This document shows, piece by piece, positions 1 to 10,484 of a stretch of 64,000 nt of DNA. Position 1 is the stretch's first letter; each line of letters begins with the position of its first letter. This DNA is from Clitopilus passeckerianus. Lineage: Eukaryota; Basidiomycota; Agaricomycetes; Agaricales; Entolomataceae. The notes below the pieces were generated by a model that did no database searches, was not told the DNA's origin, and saw only the letters and a list, made by a program, of their open reading frames with translations. The stretch covers positions 186,001-250,000 of the forward strand of contig CALYLX010000096.1 in assembly GCA_944990035.1 (NCBI GenBank), in the 5' to 3' direction. The position numbers and the translations under genes were made by a program.

Positions 1-1
1 A

Positions 2-560
2 GACTTCTGCGATGCTCAGAAGACCGTCTTCGGAGACACCCAGCAATTCCAGAAGCAGGGTGGTTTAGCTCGCATGGGCAAGTCCTTCGAAAACGGGGTG
101 GTTCTCGTCATGTCCATTTGGGACGACCACGCAGCCCAGATGCTCTGGCTCGACTCCACCTACCCCACCGACGGCGACGCATCCAAGCCTGGCCTCGCTC
201 GTGGCACTTGCGCCACCGATTCCGGAGCACCCACCGACGTTGAGACCAACAGCCCCGACGCCTCCGTCACCTTCTCCAACATCCGCTTCGGTGACATCGG
301 ATCCACCTACACCGGTGGCGGTGGAAGCGGAACCACCACTGGTCCCACCACCACTCCCCCTACCACCACCTCTCCTCCTCCTTCTGGTCCTACTCAATCG
401 AAGTACGGTCAATGGTATGTTTTTTAAAACAATTTTCGAATGAAACTTGATCACTGACTTCATCTCTTCTAGTGGCGGTACCGGCTGGACTGGCCCTACT
501 GTCTGCACCAGCGGCACTACTTGCACCAAGCTTAACGACTACTACTCCCAGTGCCTCTAA
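2..560 (+). CDS. GH7 cellobiohydrolase, C-terminal part with CBM1 (5' end outside window)
   Basis: Secreted cellulase that releases cellobiose from the reducing ends of cellulose chains. Only the C-terminus is present. Exons 2-414 and 473-560 join through a 58 nt GT-AG intron at 415-472. The reading starts DFCDAQK, contains the GH7 end motif [18 protein letters not shown], and continues through [13 protein letters not shown] Gly/Thr/Pro/Ser linker follows, then a family 1 cellulose-binding module ([15 protein letters not shown] ... [12 protein letters not shown]) with its usual four cysteines. The intron splits the first CBM1 cysteine codon. Because a CBM1 is present, a processive cellobiohydrolase I (Cel7A type) is more likely than a GH7 endoglucanase, which often lacks this exact loop pattern. 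The catalytic residues lie upstream of the window. Confidence 0.93.
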
Positions 561-1042
561 AATACTAAAAGCCCTAGGCTGCTTGCGAAGGCTCAGGTGT
601 TAGAATGATTATCGTGTACATATTCTTCTCCCGTCGACGATAGAGCTTCGTTTCTTGCATATCTAGACCTGTATCATACTTGTCGCTGCTTATAATGTAG
701 ACCATTCTAAGTATCAATACCCAGTGAAAAAGACGATTCCTTCTCTTTTCCATTTCCAAGCCCCCGAGTATATGGCGAGAAAGTGATCAAAATGGCCGGC
801 AAATCGAACCATTGTATTCAACCAAAAATTCTACGTATATTGGCAAAGGAAATATGAATCGAGTCATAGACTGGGTTCAATGCCCAGCGCTCAAGCGCTC
901 AGCTGCTGCGGGTGGAGGAGTATTTGCACATGTTTGAATTAGAAGCCAGCAGTGATTACACAGCCACAAACCGAGTCCATTGCGACTCCTTCACGTCTGT
1001 CCGAGGCCCAACTTCATCTGCGCTCTTGCGTGTCAAAACAAC
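561..1042. other. Intergenic region between cellobiohydrolase and CLF1
   Basis: This stretch holds the 3' flank of the cellobiohydrolase gene and the promoter of CLF1. Short open frames on both strands have no recognisable protein character. No repeat, tRNA or clear TATA element was seen. Confidence 0.5.
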
Positions 1043-3838
1043 ATGCAGGACGGTAGAGCACCAAGGTATTTTAAGTTTACAGCATGGTATGACAGAGCAA
1101 ATGTCAATTGAGCTATTCATAGGATCAAAAATCGCGCGCCAGCGGCGATTCAGGCAAGTTCAAAAGTCGGCACGCCTGACAACATGAAAAACTGACTTTC
1201 AGTCCAATAGATCACAGCTGAACAGCTGCTGCGTGAGGTAGGCAAAAATAACTGGATTATGGCGTCAGTTGCTGAGATTTTATCATCTTTCAGGCGCAAG
1301 AACGCCAGGAGTCCCAATTCAAGGCCCCCAGACAACGGGTTGAAGATTTTGAGGAGTTACACGAGTACAGGGGTCGAAAGAGGAAAGAGTTCGAGGATCG
1401 TGTGAGGCGGACGAGGGGAAACATGTGAGTTAGGTTGGGGTAATGTACGTTTCCAAAGAACTGACCCGTCATTTCTTCCTACAGTAAAGAATGGCTTCAA
1501 TATGCCAACTGGGAGGTAAGCACTTCGATTTGAATTTTGCAGAGCTCTACTGAATTTTAATAGGCCAGTCAAAACGAATTTGACCGTTCACGGTCCGTCT
1601 TTGAGCGTGCCCTCGATGTAGATCCCAGAAGCATCCAGCTCTGGCTGTCGTACACTGAAATGGAACTCAAAAACCGAAACGTTCAACACGCGCGTAACCT
1701 TTTCGACCGAGCCGTCACTCTCCTCCCTCGAGTGGATCAGCTCTGGTACAAATATGTCTACCTAGAAGAACTCCTCCAAAACGTCCCTGGCGCTCGTCAG
1801 GTGTTCGAGCGATGGATGCAATGGGAACCAGATGACAAGGCTTGGCAGGCCTATATCAAGCTGGAGGAGAGGTACCAAGAATGGGACCGTGCAAGTGCCA
1901 TTTATGAGCGCTGGGTAGCGGTGAGGCCGGAGCCGAGGACATGGGTGAAGTGGTCGAAATTCGAGGAGGAGAGGATGCGGGTGGACAAAGCCCGAGAGGT
2001 TTTCCAGACTGCACTAGAATTCTTCGGGGATGATGAAGAGCAGGTGGAGAAGGCGCAAGTCGTTTTCAGCTCGTTTGCAAAAATGGAAACGAGGTTGAAG
2101 GAGTATGAGCGCGCGCGAGTCATTTATAAGGTATGATTATTCCTCCATACTTGCTGATCTGTAACTGACTTTTTCGCCCAGTTTGCCCTCTCTCGCATAC
2201 CTCGCTCCAAATCTTCTGGCCTCTATGCGTCATACACCAAGTTTGAAAAACAGCACGGCACACGCACCTCCCTTGAGTCGACCGTTCTTGGCAAACGAAG
2301 GATCCAATACGAGGACGAGCTTGCCCAAGATGGGAGAAATTATGACGTTTGGTTTGACTACACTCGGCTCGAGGAGGGTGCACTCAAGGATATTAGGGAT
2401 GAGGGTGCTACTCAGGAGGAGGAAGATCAGGCGATTGGCCGGGTGAGAGAGGTCTACGAGCGAGCAGTTGCCCAGGTGCCCCCTGGCGGCGAGAAGCGGC
2501 ACTGGAGACGATATATCTTCTTGTGGCTGAACTATGCGCTGTTCGAGGAGATTGAGACAAAGGTACTCCTAAATTCAACCTCAGGCCTTTAATGCTTTAC
2601 TGACCACCTTCTTTCACAGGATCATACGCGTGCGCGAGAAATCTACCAAACCGCCATGAAACTTGTGCCTCACAAGCAATTCACGTTTGCAAAATTGTGG
2701 CTCATGTTCGCCAAGTTCGAGGTTAGGCGGCTCGAGGTCCAGTCAGCAAGAAAGATTTTGGGAGCTGGCATTGGTATGTGCCCCAAAGAAGCTTTGTTCA
2801 AGGGTTATATCGAACTTGAAATTGAGGTTGGTCCTTTCACCCTACGGAGGAATCGTTCTGATGTACTCAACAGCTTCGCGAATTTGATCGTGCCCGAGCT
2901 CTCTATGAGAAATATTTGGAGGTATGTGCTCCGCCTTTTGTTCAGCTGGCCGAGCTCGACTAACAAATTCCTTCCAGTTTGACCCTGCTAACTCTGCGGC
3001 TTGGATCAAATTCGCCGAGCTCGAGTCTCAACTTCAAGACTTTGCACGTACTCGTGCTATATTCGAGCTTGGTGTCTCCCAGTCTCCCCTTTCAATGCCG
3101 GAACTTCTCTGGAAAGCATATATCGACTTCGAGGTTGGCGAGGGCGAAAGGGAAATTGCCAGAGGGCTTTACGAACGCCTTATCAAACTCAGTGGACATG
3201 TCAAAGTGTGGATCTCATATGCGTTGTTCGAGGGCGAGGCTATCCCCGTTCCCAGGGCAGAGAGGGAAGAAGAAGACGAGGAAGACGAGGAAGCTGAAGT
3301 CAAGATGGTTCCGGGTGATGCTGAGAAAGCGAGACAGGTGTTCGAGAGGGGCTACAAGGACCTGAAGTCAAAGGGATTGAAGAGCGAGGTATGACTGGCA
3401 TCGCCTATTTTCTCGCATGCGCTAACTTCTTCTTTCCCAGCGTGTCGCCTTATTAGAGGTCTGGAAGTCGTTCGAGGAGAACAATGGCACCGAAGCGGAC
3501 GTCGCCAAGGTCCAGGGTATGATGCCCATCGTCAGCAAGAAACGCCATGTCGACCAAGAAACCGGGCAAACTGTGGAAGGTACATATCCCCCTTTGTTCT
3601 ACGCTCAACAAAATGCTAATCCCTGCTGGCAGATTGGGACCTCGTTTTCGCCGACGACGAGAGAGAATCAAACCCTACGACCTTCAAGTTCTTACAAGCT
3701 GCTCATGCATGGAAAGCGGCGCAAGCGGCGAAGGCCGGAGCCGGAGGTGGAAGCTCTTCTGCGTTATCTGGATTTGTCGCTGCCGGTAGCACGCAAGAAC
3801 GAGACGAGGAGGCATCGAGCGACGAAGAATCAGAGTAA
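1043..3838 (+). CDS. CLF1: Pre-mRNA-splicing factor Clf1 / Crooked-neck-like (HAT repeats)
   Basis: Scaffold protein of the NineTeen complex, needed for spliceosome assembly and activation in the nucleus. I infer 12 exons: 1043-1065, 1123-1153, 1211-1237, 1294-1424, 1485-1515, 1564-2130, 2182-2562, 2620-2826, 2874-2921, 2978-3388, 3441-3579, 3633-3838, giving 733 codons. The N-terminus [18 protein letters not shown] leads into [15 protein letters not shown] and [16 protein letters not shown], which match the conserved start of this family. Half-a-TPR (HAT) repeats fill the rest, for example [34 protein letters not shown] and [16 protein letters not shown]. An acidic patch lies near residue 590 and the tail is Ser/Glu rich. 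The second intron (1154-1210) starts with GC instead of GT; the conserved AIQ-ITAEQ junction demands it. The start is chosen because it gives the expected N-terminus in phase. Confidence 0.95.
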
Positions 3839-4065
3839 ATGTATGTACTATCTATTGTGCAATCCATTGAGATTTTGTATGGCTTGTCTTTGCGCGACCT
3901 TTAGGAAGTTCTGAATTAAAAACGCGCCCTGATGGCATGAGGCAAAGAAGCTTGAACCAATACATAAAGCCCACACGTGTGGGCTGCAGGTTGTCCCACA
4001 CACTGGTGGTCTCTTCGCTATAGTTTCTGGCGGGTATATCGTCCTTACGATACTGCCGAATCGAA

Positions 4066-5865
4066 GTGCACGACAAGTCAAAATCGCCGCTTTCCATCCC
4101 CTATCTCCTGGATAGAACCCTACGCTTTGCAGACAGAGACACACAGGCAGCTTGTGCAAGAGTCAACCAGGCATGGAGTGAAATTTCGCTCGACATACTT
4201 TGGTATCGCCTCGATGAGCCCGGCCATTTGTTTTCTCTACTCGCAGACTGCTTCCATGCACACAGAACTTCCAGTAGACGAGACGACTGTGATCACGTAA
4301 GCAGATATACTCAAAGAAGGGGTCAAACTCACGATGCTTCCTCGATCTAGGAGCTAATTCCAGACAGCGAATGGACGAGATTCGCCTATTACGCAAGACG
4401 GGTACGAATGTTGATCTTTCCCCAAAGATGGAATGGGCACATGGGATTCAAAGGCGTTTCCACAATTCTGCTGTCACGACCAGCAGACCTGTTTTGTGTA
4501 ACTCCCAACCTCACACACCTCTCCTGGCTGTGTCTCCACATTCCCCTCTCGTGGTGCCAAGTCTTCCTTTCGCCGACCTTAAGGTCGCTCTCCATTGACG
4601 CTTTCATCAACCACGAGTTCTACTCTTATGGAAATCAAGGTTCCTACTCAAAGACCATGAGGACGCTGATGATGAACGTTCAACAACGCTGTCCAAGATT
4701 AGAGCATTTTGGCTGCCGCCGTTCAACGGGCGAACACATGCCTGACTATAGAGATAAAGAACCTCCTGCAGAGTTCGGAAAGACGTTGGGGAAATTTTTC
4801 TTGAACGCCACTGCACTTAGGAGGGTATTGGTGGCCGATGCACTGCTTACAGCAGACATCCTAACAGCATTGGGCCAGGCCAAGGCGCTTGAAATTGTTC
4901 AGATCTCCAGTCTATCTGAACCCGTTCACTTTCCAGATTCAAACCCTGGCACCCAAACCATCCACCACAACCTTGTACCAATCATTCAGACAGGGGCATT
5001 TCTCATGCTGAACCGGATCGAAATCTGCCCCGACCTGGGCGAATTCATCTCATATCTTCGTGCAGGAACCTTTCCACCAGGTATACGTCACTTTGCCTTG
5101 AGGCTCAGTCACTCGGAACGTTATTCCGACGTACAAAACCTCTTTCGAGGATTAGGAGACTGGTATCCTGAACTCTAGTCTCTTGCCATCGTTACGACAC
5201 CAGGCTTCTATCGCCCACCTCCAGAAGATGACGAGGAGGAGGAGGAGGAGGAGGAAGACGGTTCTGATGTCGGATCCATTTGCAGTTTGATTGTAGCCGC
5301 CGATGTTGAACCCATCGGACGGTGCAAAAATCTACGAGAACTCGTCTTCATGACTTCCTGGCACATAATGATGAATAATCAGCAAGTGCTCACGCTATCA
5401 CGCCGTTGGCCACATCTACGCCAGCTACATCTATAACCCAGGCTCCTACGTTTTGATCATGCACCTCCCCCAATGCTAGACCTCAGCATACTTCCCATAC
5501 TCTCTAAAAGGTTCCCCAAGATGCAGACATTGGGCCTTACACTGAATACACGCGGAACCAAGATTGAAGATATACAGGCGATTCCGTTTCAAAATCTCAA
5601 CTTACTCCGATTAGGACTCGCAAATCTTCGTTCGGCTGAAGACGTCGAGGACATCGCCCTACTCATCGTCGGAACCGTCACTGCATCTTGCTCTGTGGCA
5701 CTTCACGCTGCTCACAACGTGGGTCCTACAGTAGCGCAGGATATGGTTCGGAAGATAAATGATACTCTCCCTCTCTTGAGGAAGCTGAGGGCTCGTATTT
5801 GCAAAGATAATACGGGACAATCCCGTTATGAGTGCAGTCAGCGGATGGAATTGACGCCAAGTTAG
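4066..5865 (+). pseudogene. F-box/LRR-type protein, array member 1, broken by two in-frame stops
   Basis: Homologue of the other members of this array. An F-box-like segment (SPLSIPYLLDRTLRFADRD ... WSEISLDILWYRL) lies at 4084-4230. An intron at 4297-4350 follows, then DSEWTRFAYYARRVRML and a leucine-rich body (PNLTHLSW ... SPTLRSLSIDAF). One reading frame continues to 5865 but is cut by TAG at 5176-5178 and TAA at 5434-5436. Sequence after each stop still matches the family (RRWPHLRQLHL, FPKMQTLGLTLN). No ATG stands at the expected start; the frame at 4066 opens with GTG. The middle part has an acidic run of Asp/Glu near 5228-5260. The DNA is otherwise well kept, so the inactivation looks recent. 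A readthrough gene is possible but less likely with two different stops and a missing ATG. Confidence 0.8.
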
Positions 5866-6097
5866 CAATTAGTGTCCAGTTCTATTATCAACTGTATGTC
5901 TGTATACAACTTTTGTTTCGAGCTGAAAGTCATTAGCCAAGCTTGAAAATGACTTTTACTTCCCACAAACGGAGTATGAAGAACTAAATCTCTGCAGTAA
6001 TGGAAAGTCGTATGACTTGCCCTGAAGTAAAGCTCGCTTACTAGCACACAAGTTCTGACGAGTCTCTATCCTCATCTCTTACTGTACACGCTCTCAC

Positions 6098-6285
6098 ATG
6101 CCAGATTCGCCGCTCTCGATCCCATACCTTCTCGACAGGATCCTGCGTTATACCTATTAACGAGATCAAGCGGCTTGTGCTCGTGACTTCAAAGGATGGA
6201 GAGAGGTTGCCCTAGATTTGGTCTGGTATCGCGTTCCTGAGGAAGCTTCGAACACGCCTGCAAGCGAAAAATTCCGAGCATAAGG
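6098..6285 (+). pseudogene. F-box relic related to array member 1
   Basis: An ATG at 6098 opens MPDSPLSIPYLLDRILRYTY followed by TAA at 6158-6160. After the stop the same frame keeps the family pattern (RDQAACARDFKGW, REVALDLVWYRVPEE) and then fades. It matches the first exon of the member at 4066 almost residue for residue, but no body follows. This is a decayed duplicate of a gene start, lying in what is now the upstream region of the ferredoxin reductase gene. Confidence 0.72.
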
Positions 6286-6537
6286 GGGGTCCAGCGTGGT
6301 TAAAAGTCTCGACCATATAGTTACGGTAGTTCTGAATTGACATGTAATTTTTTGTACTGGAGGTCGAATTGAGGTCGAAGCTTGTTCAACCTCCGGAGGC
6401 TTGTCCGGAGCGAGTTCGAGGAAGGAGTTCAAACAAACCATTCCAGGGCAATGTTTGCCATAAGGCTCGAGAACAAACAACTTGAGTCGGACCGCATTCC
6501 CGCGTGACTCGGACATCAATTTCAAGTCCTGACCAAG

Positions 6538-8212
6538 ATGCCACCACCTATGAAGTTGGCCATCGTTGGTGGTGGCCCTTCAGGTTTCTATGTGGCCTCC
6601 AGACTACTTTCTCTTATACCTAAAACGGACTCAAGGGCTACCCAGCTACGGATTCATGTTTTTGACCGCCTATGGGCGCCGCACGGGCTAGTGCGTTATG
6701 GAGTCGCACCCGACCATCCAGAAGTGAAGGCAAGTCCATGTCGTATGTAAACGGTAAAGGTTATTTCATGTTGTTCAGAACTGCACGCACAAGTTTGATG
6801 CTGCCGCTAGCGACCCACGCCTCAGGTTCTTCGGAAATGTCAATATCGGCGGCCCAAGCAACTCCGTACCACATGCAATGCCTATCTCGCTTTCAGCCCT
6901 GTTTGCGAACTATACCCATCTTGTATTTTCGACAGGATGCACAGAACCTACCACGCACCCTACTCTTCCTTTGTCGGAGTACTGCATGCCTGCTTTGGAC
7001 TTCGTGCATTGGTACACCCATCATCCATCCCAAAGCTCCTTTGCACGTCCACCTCCCCCTCTAGAGAAGTTGACTAGGGTCGCCTTGATTGGCAATGGGA
7101 ACGTCTCATTGGACGTAGCTCGAATGCTGTTGACTCCCGTATCGGTTTTATCCCAGTATGACGTTCCCCAATCCGTGCTGGACGTGCTATCCCGTTCTCA
7201 GGTGAACCATGTCGATATTATCGCTCGACGCGGACCTTTGAACGCGGCATTTACGACAAAGGAGCTGCGCGAACTTATGAACCTCCCAGATTCATACATG
7301 ACGCCCATTGAACCCTCCCTCCTCGAGCCCCATCCCTCCGTCAAACCAACCCGGCAGCAGTCACGAATTTTGCAGCTTCTGCAGAAAGGTTCCGTGAACA
7401 AACCAGGTTCTGTCCCAAAATCCTGGTCACTGCGTTTCTTCCAATCACCCAGTGGTATTACTCCCCCGCCCGTTTCGGACCCATCCTCACTGGCCCAGCT
7501 GACGCTTGACCATATGGAACCCGACCCAATCAACCCCAGTCGCATTCGCCCAACGGGGCAATCGTCAACTCTCCCAACTTCTCTGGTCATAACGTCGCTC
7601 GGATCCCAAGCATCTCCTTCGGAACCTTTCTACGACCCCACCCTTGGCCACATCCGAACTTCACCAAGAGGACATGTTATTGTCCCATCAACCTTTTCCG
7701 CCAGCAACCTCGTTGCAGCAGAAGAGAGGGCAAGCATACCCCCACCCGTACCTGACAGGCCCATTCAGAACGTTTATGCTTCTGGGTGGGCCGCGACCGG
7801 AGCCAAAGGCGTTCTCGCCTCTACCATGATGAACGCCTATGCCCTAGCAGATACCATTCTCTCGGATTGGCTTGGTGACTCTCTTGGAAAGAACCAGGTG
7901 TTACAGACGACCGTACCCGAAGCTGGAGAGGATACAACAGCCAAAGGCGGCGATGCCGTGTCTGCCGGTCAGGCAGAAGTGCATACCAACCTGGACCTGA
8001 CGGATCACATGGAAGAGGTGGTATCGACGAATCCTCAGCCTACCAATATGGATGCTCCTCCACCAGAAATCTCGGAGGGGATTAAAGATGGGAAGGTTGT
8101 GGAGTATAAGGATTGGAAGAAGGTGGATGAGGAGGAGAGACGGCGAAGCGAGAATGGGAAGGAGAGAGAGAGGATGGATTGGCGAGAAGCCAGTCAGTTC
8201 TTGGGTCTCTAA
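6538..8212 (+). CDS. ARH1: NADPH:adrenodoxin/ferredoxin oxidoreductase (Arh1/FDXR family)
   Basis: Flavoenzyme that passes electrons from NADPH to mitochondrial ferredoxin for Fe-S cluster, haem A and sterol chemistry. Exons are 6538-6729 and 6779-8212, giving 541 aa. The FAD-binding Rossmann motif IVGGGPSGFYVASRLL starts at about residue 9. The family block LVRYGVAPDHPEVKNCTHKF spans the splice junction. The NADP-binding motif is ALIGNGNVSLDVARMLL, followed by DIIARRGPLNAAFTTKELRE; YASGWAATGAKGVLASTM near the end closes the FAD site. The intron begins GCAAGT, a GC-AG intron. No mitochondrial presequence is visible, and an in-frame TGA lies a few codons upstream with no other ATG, so either targeting is internal or a 5' exon is missing. 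A roughly 70-residue Glu/Pro/Thr-rich linker precedes the usual basic C-terminal helix. Confidence 0.93.
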
Positions 8213-8347
8213 ACGTTGGGGTTAGACAAGGAGATAAAGGCTCTATCTAGATTTTGATCGCAACGTCATCAGGAACCTGATGATCGATGATCTCCCACCT
8301 CCTGTATATGCCATGTGCCAACTTCATGAATCGATAAACATTCCGAG

Positions 8348-8354
8348 ATATAAA
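8348..8354 (+). promoter_or_regulatory. TATA-like element of the F-box gene at 8385
   Basis: ATATAAA lies 31 nt before the ATG at 8385. The spacing implies a very short 5' leader or use of the second ATG at 8388. Inferred from sequence only. Confidence 0.4.
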
Positions 8355-8384
8355 GGTTAGAAACTGCTTTCATTCTCCAGAGAC

Positions 8385-10078
8385 ATGATGGATCCTAACA
8401 ATGCCCCGCTGGCGAAGCCTCTACCATTGGAGATCCTTAAATCAGTACTTTGGTTCTCTGATAGGCCCACTCAAGCTGCGAGCATCCGAGTATCGCTTGA
8501 ATGGCATGAAGTTGCATGCGACGTCCTTTGGAACTACGTCGAAGATTTTGGCATAGTGCTCACAATCTTCCGCCTACACGGAGCCACTAGTGTACGTTTA
8601 TCGACAGTTTCTCTGAACTCTGACGAAATTTCTTACCTCTAGCATGGTGTACCTCAGCCCTGCTGGAGGCGTGTGCTCCACTATTCCCGGCGTATCAAAG
8701 AACTAGTGGTTCTCACTCTCGGCTTCGAAGAACTTCGAGCCGTAATCACGGCGTCCAGGCCCGCCTCCTTATTCTGCATAACCCCAAATCTGCAGACTTT
8801 GTCCTGGGGAGCACATCACTCCCTGCATTATGCTCTGTTATTCACAGCACCGACACTTTCCACTGTATCTATACACGCATCTTCAAAGAGCGTGCTGCAA
8901 GATTTCCCCGCCTTCCTCGATAATCTCCTCCCACGTTGTCCGAGGTTGCAACACGTCGACTGTAGCACGCCTTTCTCGGATCGGGTTATCTCTCAGCTAT
9001 TTTGCAAGATCTCCCCACTCTCGATTCCCAGAACGCTAAAGACCAATCCGATAGAGCTTAGCGGGATCTTCACTTCGTGGCCAGGCAAGCCAGGGACTAG
9101 TGGTTACCTCGACCCTGTGCAACTCCTTCAAGTCTCTATTTTTGACGGCCAGGTATGTCTTCAGCGCGACTGTGGGGCATAGCACTACGAGTTTACCTTC
9201 TCCCAAAATTCCAGTTGGCGATCAAAGCAATAGATATCTCGGATGAGGAGCCACACATCACGGAGCTCCTCACATCCGCGCCGCTTTTCATGCATCTTCA
9301 GGAGGTCACCCTGGCCCTGAATCCACTGTTTGAAAAGGTTGGGCCTCGTTTAACACCCTTCTTCTCGGTGGTTTCCGAGGCATGTCCGAGCTTAAAGAGC
9401 TTGACCATTATCGGTGTTGGCAAGATTACTAGCCAGCCATCCTCGAGTCGGACCTCGACAAGTTTTGTCATGACACGACTCGGGGCCTTTGACGAAGTTG
9501 GAGATGATGCCATATTTTTTTCAGATCTGCGGCCCCTCCTGAACTGCCGGTCTATGCGCTGCCTATCCCTCATACGGTTGCCTCGTGTTTCTCTCGATAA
9601 CGAGCAACTTCTTTCTTTGGCTTATGCTTGGCCGCGTCTAGAGTGTCTCGACATCAACACAGGCGACTTTTTAGTGCCTGCAGACCACCCCGGCAATGTT
9701 TGCCCTACCCTATCGGTCCTCCTTGACCTTGTACCCGCTTGTCCCAAGCTGACCTCGCTCGGACTTCAGGTTCACCCATGGATACCTCCACATCTGAGCT
9801 GCCCCTATACGTTTCCTGCACTGAAATCGCTAGCCTTGGGCTTCACCGACATCGCCTTTAGCCCCATAGACATTCTCTCCTTCATGATAGAGTGTACACT
9901 TCCGAGCTGCGCTATTACACTCCATGCCCCTGACCGTTTCGGAACTTCTTCTACGCCGCACTTGCAAGCACCAACAATCAATCAAATGACTCAACAAATT
10001 CCAACTTGGAGACGCATACGCCAGAGATTTGGCAGTTCGCTGGTTTTAGACGTACCAACGACACAAATAGTCGAATAA
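8385..10078 (+). CDS. F-box/LRR-type protein, array member 2 (intact)
   Basis: Probable SCF ubiquitin-ligase substrate receptor. Exons 8385-8591, 8643-9152 and 9215-10078 give 526 aa without stops. Residues 12-50 form the F-box-like segment (LPLEILKSVLWFSDRPTQ ... EWHEVACDVLWNYVED). The first intron follows it at the same place as in the sister genes. Next come WRRVLHYSRRIKEL, then PNLQTLSWGAHHSLHYALLF and repeated leucine-rich segments (CPRLQHVDC, CPSLKSLTII, WPRLECLDINTG, CPKLTSLGLQV). The C-terminus has the family ending in which a Gln/Arg-rich helix follows LPSCAITLHAP. This member has a second intron (9153-9214) that its neighbours lack. Substrate unknown. Confidence 0.82.
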
Positions 10079-10484
10079 ACGTGGCCCCAGCGAACGGGCT
10101 AGCACCTTGCATTCCAAGGCCCCAATTTGACTTAATCTCCCCATAACGGCGCCCCGCAATCGCAGTTTCCTCCGGGAGATTGGCGTCTAAATCGATGGAA
10201 ACTGATGGTCGTATGGTCGGCGTCGTGGCCTTTAGCGGTGGTTTCAATTGAAGGTCGAAGCGGGATCAACTTAATACCGTATTATGATATGATTAGAAAC
10301 TGTCATGGACACTCTCCGTAGTTGTAGGTGTGATCGAGTGTTCTCCCCGCCTGCGATGAGAGATTGCATGATGATGATACATCGATGATCAGTGTGGTAA
10401 GCCTAGGACGGATCAACAAACTGACGGTGGCACCTACTCTGGACTAAGCTGCTTCAAGTACTTGATACTCTCCCACCACATTCC
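10079..10484. other. Intergenic region in the F-box array
   Basis: About 400 nt between members 2 and 3. I see no gene, no repeat and no clear core-promoter element. Confidence 0.4.

Noticed and set aside
65..529. Gly/Ser-rich 154-codon frame on the minus strand
   Set aside because: It is antisense to the Pro/Thr/Ser linker of the cellobiohydrolase; the composition is a shadow of that linker.
5228..5260. GAGGAGGAG run as a microsatellite
   Set aside because: It is in the frame of the F-box pseudogene and encodes an acidic loop also found in sister genes, so it is a decayed coding feature rather than an independent repeat.
7198..7590. 130-codon minus-strand frame
   Set aside because: Antisense to the conserved NADP-binding region of the ferredoxin reductase.
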